Below the pieces are notes generated by a model that was given only the letters and a program-made list of their open reading frames with translations, ran no database searches and was not told the DNA's origin. From positions 1-8,165 of the forward strand of contig JBNKUL010000008.1 in NCBI GenBank assembly GCA_050298555.1: a stretch of DNA of 8,165 bases, read 5' to 3'. Positions 5,965 to 8,165 of the stretch are shown piece by piece. Source of the stretch: JAPHSX01 sp050298555. Lineage in GTDB: Bacteria > Pseudomonadota > Gammaproteobacteria > Thiohalomonadales > Thiohalomonadaceae. The position numbers were made by a program, and so were the translations under genes. The stretch's first letter is position 1, and each line of letters starts with the position of its first letter.

Positions 5965-7158
5965 ATGTTGCAGATACAGACGCCCCAAAACTACCGTTAC
6001 GCCCTCGATCACCTGGGCTTTCGCCCCTTCTTTCTGCTCGGTCCACTGTTCGGCGTCATTGCGGTGGCTGTGTGGGCCTGGCTGTTCCGCACTGGCGCCC
6101 CGCTGCCGCTACGTGAGCTACCGGTGCTGAGCTGGCATGCGCACGAGATGATCTACGGCTACGGCCTGGCGGTGATCGCCGGCTTCCTGCTCACCGCGGT
6201 GCGCAACTGGACCAGCATTCAGACCCTGCACGGCAAACCGCTGCTGCTGCTGGCAGCGATCTGGTTCGCCGCACGGCTGATGCCCTTGTTCGACAACCCC
6301 GCCGCGCTGCTTGCGATGGCAGCACTGGACCTGCTGTTCCTCTGCTGGCTCAGCTGGGAGCTGTTCAAACCCATCTACCGGGCCAGGCAGTGGAACCAGA
6401 TGGGGGTCTGGGTAAAGCTGCTGTTCCTGTTGCTGGGCCAGGTACTGTTCTACCTCGGCCTGTTCGGTGTGCTGGAACAGGGGGTGCAGTGGGGGATCTA
6501 TACCGGCCTCTATATTATCGTCTCGCTGATCCTGCTGATGGGCCGCCGGGTGATCCCCTTCTTCATCGAGAAGGGGGTGGACTACCCGGTGGCGCTAAGC
6601 AACTACCGCTGGCTCGACCTCAGCTCCCTGGTGCTGATGCTGCTGTTCTGGCTTTGTGCCGTCTTCATCGATAGCCGTTCGTTGCTCGCCGCTACGGCCC
6701 TCGCCCTGTTCGCCCTCCATCTGCTGCGGCTGTGGGGCTGGCACACCCCCGGCATCTGGAAGAAGCCGCTGCTCTGGGTGCTCTACCTCGGCTACGGCTG
6801 GCTGGTGGCAGGCTTCCTCCTCACCGCACTGGGGGCACTGCAGCTGGTCTCGCCCCTGCTGGGGGTGCACGCCCTGGCCTACGGCGGCATCGGCATGGTC
6901 ACCCTGGGGATGATGGCGCGGGTGGCCTACGGCCACACCGGGCGCGATGTCTTCAACCCGCCGCGGGCACTGGGGCCTGTCTTCGCCCTGCTGTTTCTCG
7001 GCGCCGTGGTGCGGGTCGTGCTGCCGCTGCTGCTACCGGCCCACTATCCCAACCTGGTGCTGACCTCGCAGCTACTCTGGGTCGCCGCCTTCCTCCCCTT
7101 CTTCATTCTCTATGCGCCGATTCTGATTAAGCCGCGGGTGGACGGCAGCTACGGATAA
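5965..7158 (+). CDS. nnrS: NnrS family membrane protein (nitric-oxide/denitrification associated)
   Basis: This encodes a 397-residue polytopic inner-membrane protein with about 12 hydrophobic segments, the usual size for the NnrS family. Family signatures are LGFRPFF (17-23), WHAHEMIYGYG (57-67) followed by an invariant-looking arginine (R80), GRRVIPFF (193-200), and VHALAYGGIGMVTLGMMARVAYGHTGR split over 301-327. Histidines H58, H60, H302 and H324 are candidate haem or metal ligands. NnrS was described as a haem- and copper-containing membrane protein in denitrifiers and protects cells under nitrosative stress; its exact reaction is not settled. The ATG is the only reasonable start: an in-frame TAA lies at 5941-5943, no other initiation codon follows it, and LGFRPFF sits close behind. 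No Shine-Dalgarno sequence is visible. An FNR-type box upstream fits anaerobic or NO-induced expression. murI follows 41 bp downstream. Confidence 0.95.
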   Translation: MLQIQTPQNYRYALDHLGFRPFFLLGPLFGVIAVAVWAWLFRTGAPLPLRELPVLSWHAHEMIYGYGLAVIAGFLLTAVRNWTSIQTLHGKPLLLLAAIWFAARLMPLFDNPAALLAMAALDLLFLCWLSWELFKPIYRARQWNQMGVWVKLLFLLLGQVLFYLGLFGVLEQGVQWGIYTGLYIIVSLILLMGRRVIPFFIEKGVDYPVALSNYRWLDLSSLVLMLLFWLCAVFIDSRSLLAATALALFALHLLRLWGWHTPGIWKKPLLWVLYLGYGWLVAGFLLTALGALQLVSPLLGVHALAYGGIGMVTLGMMARVAYGHTGRDVFNPPRALGPVFALLFLGAVVRVVLPLLLPAHYPNLVLTSQLLWVAAFLPFFILYAPILIKPRVDGSYG

Positions 7159-7162
7159 ATGT

Positions 7163-7191
7163 TTGAACAGCGGGGCGCTTGCGGCAATACT
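7163..7191 (+). promoter_or_regulatory. Weak candidate promoter for murI
   Basis: TTGAAC (7163-7168, 4 of 6) and AATACT (7186-7191, 4 of 6) are separated by 17 bp in the gap between nnrS and murI. If real, transcription would start at about 7198, almost on the murI ATG. The match is modest and could be chance. A housekeeping racemase would, however, be expected to have some promoter independent of an FNR-controlled nnrS. Confidence 0.25.
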
Positions 7192-7199
7192 GGCGCCCT

Positions 7200-8039
7200 A
7201 TGGCAAAACCAACCCCTCCCCACAGCGACGCCCCCATCGGCGTCATGGACTCCGGCGTCGGCGGCCTCTCGGTACTGCGCGAGATTCGGGCCCTGCTGCC
7301 CGCCGAGTCACTGCGCTACGTCGCCGACAGCGCCCACCTCCCCTACGGCGACAAGACCCCCGCCTTCGTGCGCGGGCGGGTGCAGGCCATTGCCGAGTCG
7401 CTGGTGGAGATGGGATGCAAGGCACTGGTGGTGGCCTGCAATACCGCCACCGCCGCAGCAGTCGACTCCCTGCGCGAGCGTTTCGCGCTGCCGGTGATCG
7501 GCATGGAGCCGGGGGTGAAACCGGCGGTACTCAGCAGCAAACGCGGCGTGGTCGGCATCCTCGCCACCGAGGGGATGGTGCGAAGCCAGCGCATGCACGA
7601 CCTGGTGCAGCGCTTCGCCGGGGATACAGAGGTGATGATCCAGCCCTGCCCCGGCCTGGTGGAGCAGGTGGAACGCCATGCCCTGCACAGCCCCGAGACG
7701 TCGCGCCTGCTGCAGGGCTATCTGTCACCGCTCCTCGAGCGCGGCGCCGACACCCTGGTGCTGGGCTGCACCCACTACCCCTTCCTGCAGCCGTTGATCG
7801 AGCAGCTCGCCGGCCCGGCGGTGAAGGTGATCAATACCGGCGAGGCAGTGGCGCGGCAGCTACGCAAGCGCCTCGAAGAGGACGGCCTGCTCACTACGGC
7901 TAGCGCTAACGGCGATATCCGCTTCTTTAGCAGCGGCAACGGCGAGGCGCAGCGCGCCCTGATCTCCCACCTGTGGGGAGAGGAGGTGGAGGTCGGGCTG
8001 CTCACCGAGGGGTCTGCGGCAGGGACGGAAACGGCCTGA
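7200..8039 (+). CDS. murI: Glutamate racemase MurI
   Basis: This cytosolic enzyme converts L-glutamate to D-glutamate for peptidoglycan. It is 279 residues, a normal length. The first domain opens with IGVMDSGVGGLSVLREI (13-29), carrying the catalytic-site D17 and S18. The substrate loop ADSAHLPYG (42-50) follows, then the first catalytic cysteine in VACNTAT (C80). The second half has the second catalytic cysteine in LGCTHYPF (C189, followed by H191). All expected residues are present. The frame is open upstream to a TTG at 7179, but homology begins just before IGVMDSG, so the ATG at 7200 is preferred. There is no clear Shine-Dalgarno sequence. GGGCGC at 7173-7178 could pair with GCGCCC at 7193-7198, immediately before the start, if a longer transcript enters from nnrS. 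The DUF924 gene overlaps its stop codon. Confidence 0.97.
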   Translation: MAKPTPPHSDAPIGVMDSGVGGLSVLREIRALLPAESLRYVADSAHLPYGDKTPAFVRGRVQAIAESLVEMGCKALVVACNTATAAAVDSLRERFALPVIGMEPGVKPAVLSSKRGVVGILATEGMVRSQRMHDLVQRFAGDTEVMIQPCPGLVEQVERHALHSPETSRLLQGYLSPLLERGADTLVLGCTHYPFLQPLIEQLAGPAVKVINTGEAVARQLRKRLEEDGLLTTASANGDIRFFSSGNGEAQRALISHLWGEEVEVGLLTEGSAAGTETA

Positions 8040-8165
8040 TGCAGGCCGACGAGGTAGTGGCATTCTGGTTCTCCGAGCGGGTGCGCCGACTCTGGTTCCA
8101 TTCCACCCCCGAATTCGATAGCGAGATCCGTAACCGCTTTGAGGCCACCTGGCAGGCGGCACGCG
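8039..8165 (+). CDS. DUF924 family protein (5' part only, runs off the right edge)
   Basis: The ATG at 8039-8041 shares its A with the murI TGA stop at 8037-8039, so the gene is probably translationally coupled to murI. The visible 42 residues include VVAFWFSE (6-13), LWFHSTPEFDSEIRNRF (18-34) and ATWQAA. These match the opening of the DUF924 family: a FWF motif, then a tryptophan-containing segment, a conserved FD, and I.RF. From memory, this family is of unknown function and has an all-helical, TPR-like fold. The reverse-strand reading frames across this region are weaker. The remaining, larger part of the gene lies beyond the window. Confidence 0.85.
   Translation, partial: MQADEVVAFWFSERVRRLWFHSTPEFDSEIRNRFEATWQAAR

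Noticed and set aside
7179..7199. TTG start seven codons upstream for MurI
   Set aside because: There is no Shine-Dalgarno sequence, it is a rare start codon, and the added residues are not needed for the racemase fold, which begins just before IGVMDSG.
7163..7903. 246-residue alternative plus-strand frame across murI
   Set aside because: It is rich in Arg, Gly, Ala and Pro, as expected of an out-of-frame reading of GC-rich DNA, and the MurI frame has all catalytic motifs.

Overview
The window looks like an ordinary chromosomal segment of a GC-rich gammaproteobacterium (roughly 60% GC by eye). The clearest lineage signals are a YhiN-type flavoprotein and a YajD-type HNH protein, both close to what I recall of the Escherichia coli proteins. 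An FNR/NNR-type operator in front of an nnrS gene suggests a facultatively anaerobic, possibly nitrate- or NO-respiring organism. That lifestyle is inference. No mobile elements, CRISPR arrays, rRNA or tRNA genes were seen, and no gap between genes exceeds about 115 bp.

Layout. (1) 1-1357, minus strand: a HI0933/YhiN flavoprotein followed by the start of a DUF1415 gene that runs off the left edge. (2) 1440-4266, plus strand, divergent from the first block through an 82-bp promoter region: a cysteine-rich protein resembling the N-terminal Zn/[2Fe-2S] domain of CopZ, then YajD 3 bp later, then a 652-residue 7TMR-DISM sensor histidine kinase 43 bp further on. (3) 4279-5850, minus strand, convergent with the kinase with only 12 bp between stop codons: an unrecognised 321-residue protein followed by a small ankyrin-repeat protein with an N-terminal hydrophobic segment. 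(4) 5965 to the right edge, plus strand: an NnrS-family membrane protein, glutamate racemase (MurI), and the start of a DUF924 gene overlapping the murI stop by 1 nt.

The most interesting spot is the 114-bp intergenic region between the unknown gene and nnrS. It holds a perfect FNR-type palindrome, TTGATATGTATCAA, at 5915-5928. It is positioned so that it could serve as a class II activator site towards either side. On the nnrS side the predicted transcription start falls only 2-4 bp before the ATG, and no Shine-Dalgarno sequence is visible, so nnrS may be translated from a nearly leaderless mRNA. On the other side the same box could place the unknown protein and the ankyrin protein under anaerobic or NO control, which would give a first clue to their role.

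I did not find a convincing new defence or mobile system. The candidates for novelty are the 321-aa plus ankyrin pair and its link to the FNR box, and the pairing of a CopZ-type Fe-S protein with an HNH protein.
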